A stretch of DNA of 6,986 nt from Marinosulfonomonas sp. Its GTDB lineage: Bacteria > Pseudomonadota > Alphaproteobacteria > Rhodobacterales > Rhodobacteraceae. Within the stretch, counting starts at the first letter, position 1, and the number at the start of each line of letters is the position of its first letter. The notes below the pieces were generated by a model. It did no database searches. It was not told the DNA's origin and worked only from the letters and a program-made list of their open reading frames with translations. Positions 5,955 to 6,986 of the stretch are shown here, piece after piece. The stretch is from the NCBI GenBank assembly GCA_019090845.1, contig JAHRVD010000390.1:1-6986 (forward strand), read 5' to 3'. The position numbers and the translations under genes are program-made.

Positions 5955-6986
5955 CTATTTATCCCCGGCGGCAAAACATGTCGCCTGACCGGCGTTCCAG
6001 CCGATGTGCAGTGGTGCGCCTTTGGTTAACGCGGCGAACTCGCCCGATTGGGGCAGCGCCACGTCGATTTCCCCGCCAGAGGCATCATCACGCACCAAAA
6101 CCCGGCTGTTGGCACCGTTAAACAACAGGCTGCTGACTGTGCCGGCGATACGGTTTTCAAATGCGCTGATACCATCGGTGTCCAGCGCGACACGGATCGC
6201 TTCGGGGCGCACAAAAACCTGCGCTTGGTCGCCTTTGGACAGGCCCGCGCCGCTCGTTGATCCGGTAAGGGACACACCGCTGGCAGTCTTGATACGAACC
6301 TCATCCCCGGATGCCGCATCAACCGTGCCTGACCAGCGATTACTGTCGCCCACAAACCCGGCCACAAAGGGCGTTTGAGGGTCATAATATAGCTCGCGCG
6401 CCGAACCCACCTGCTCAAACCGCCCTTCATTCATCACCGCGACCTGATCGGACATCACCAGCGCTTCGGACTGGTCGTGGGTGATATAAACAAACGTTGT
6501 GTCAAAGGCGCTTTGCAGCGATTTCAATTCAATCTTCATATGCTCGCGCAGCTTCAAATCAAGCGCGCCAAGCGGTTCGTCCAGCAACAAGACATCAGGT
6601 TCCAGAACCATGCAGCGGGCAATTGCGACGCGCTGTTTTTGACCGCCCGACAATTGATCGACCTTGCGCGCCGCAATCCCCGGCAGACCGATCCGGTCCA
6701 GAACTTCGTCCACCTTTTTGGCGATCTCAGCCTTGGACGCCCCTGCCCGGCGTAACCCATAGCCAATATTGTCGCCAATATTCATCATCGGAAACAGCGC
6801 CAGATGTTGGAACACCATGTTCACCGGGCGCTTGTTAGGGGCAATATCCAGAACCGATTTCCCCTTGATCTGAATATCGCCGCTGGTTGGGTCTAAAAAC
6901 CCGGCAACCATCCGCATGATCGTGGTTTTACCGCAACCCGAGGGGCCAAGGATCGAAAAGAACGATCCGGCGGGAACTTGGAAAGA
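5955..6986 (-). CDS. potA: ABC transporter ATP-binding protein, PotA-like (partial, N-terminus off the right edge)
   Basis: ATPase that powers the PotBC-like permeases on the cytoplasmic face. The frame is open from the window edge, giving 343 residues, and the ATG at 6917 is internal because the Walker A motif GPSGCGKT (visible residues 14-21) lies upstream of it. Perhaps 25-35 N-terminal residues are missing. All catalytic motifs are intact: Q-loop glutamine in VFQHLALFP (residue 60), signature LSGGQKQR (112-119), Walker B LLLDEP (133-138) with Glu137, D-loop LGALD, and H-loop histidine in YITHDQSEA (residue 170). From about 250 on is a C-terminal TOBE-type domain, as in polyamine, iron and sugar importers, with the VFVRPEAIRV pattern. 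The stop codon abuts the PotB-like start. Confidence 0.95.
   Translation of the reverse strand, partial: SFQVPAGSFFSILGPSGCGKTTIMRMVAGFLDPTSGDIQIKGKSVLDIAPNKRPVNMVFQHLALFPMMNIGDNIGYGLRRAGASKAEIAKKVDEVLDRIGLPGIAARKVDQLSGGQKQRVAIARCMVLEPDVLLLDEPLGALDLKLREHMKIELKSLQSAFDTTFVYITHDQSEALVMSDQVAVMNEGRFEQVGSARELYYDPQTPFVAGFVGDSNRWSGTVDAASGDEVRIKTASGVSLTGSTSGAGLSKGDQAQVFVRPEAIRVALDTDGISAFENRIAGTVSSLLFNGANSRVLVRDDASGGEIDVALPQSGEFAALTKGAPLHIGWNAGQATCFAAGDK

Overview
This 7.0 kb window looks like chromosomal DNA of an alphaproteobacterium, most likely of the Rhodobacteraceae/Roseobacter group. That is inferred from the moderately high GC, compact operons with overlapping start and stop codons, a Tat-type signal on a TRAP binding protein, and the protein style; nothing here fixes the species. 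No RNA genes, insertion sequences, CRISPR arrays or phage genes were seen. About 95% of the window is coding.

Layout, left to right. Positions 1-3207 hold a minus-strand operon, in transcription order: an N-formylglutamate amidohydrolase-family protein (3207-2428), the TRAP small membrane subunit DctQ (2440-1925), the TRAP large membrane subunit DctM (1935-613), and the TRAP solute-binding protein DctP (547 to beyond the left edge, C-terminal half missing). The first two junctions overlap by 13 and 11 bp; the DctM-DctP gap is 65 bp and holds a small hairpin and a strong ribosome binding site. A 141-bp divergent control region (3208-3348) separates this operon from a plus-strand RpiR/MurR-family regulator (3349-4221). 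After a 17-bp convergent gap comes a second minus-strand operon encoding a PotABC-type ABC importer: ATPase (beyond the right edge to 5955), PotB-like permease (5954-5097) and PotC-like permease (5090-4239). Its binding protein is not in the window and may lie beyond the right edge.

How they may work together: one regulator sits between a TRAP importer co-transcribed with an amidohydrolase and an ABC importer of the polyamine/amino-compound class. The simplest reading is a catabolic uptake locus for an organic nitrogen compound, perhaps an N-formyl or other N-acyl amino acid taken up by TRAP and hydrolysed by the amidohydrolase, with RpiR sensing an intermediate. The substrate is not shown by the sequence. 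The features most worth a second look are the inverted repeats in the divergent control region, the non-canonical sugar-phosphate motif of the regulator, and the amidohydrolase-TRAP coupling. Each protein taken alone belongs to a well-known family, and nothing here demonstrates an unprecedented system.
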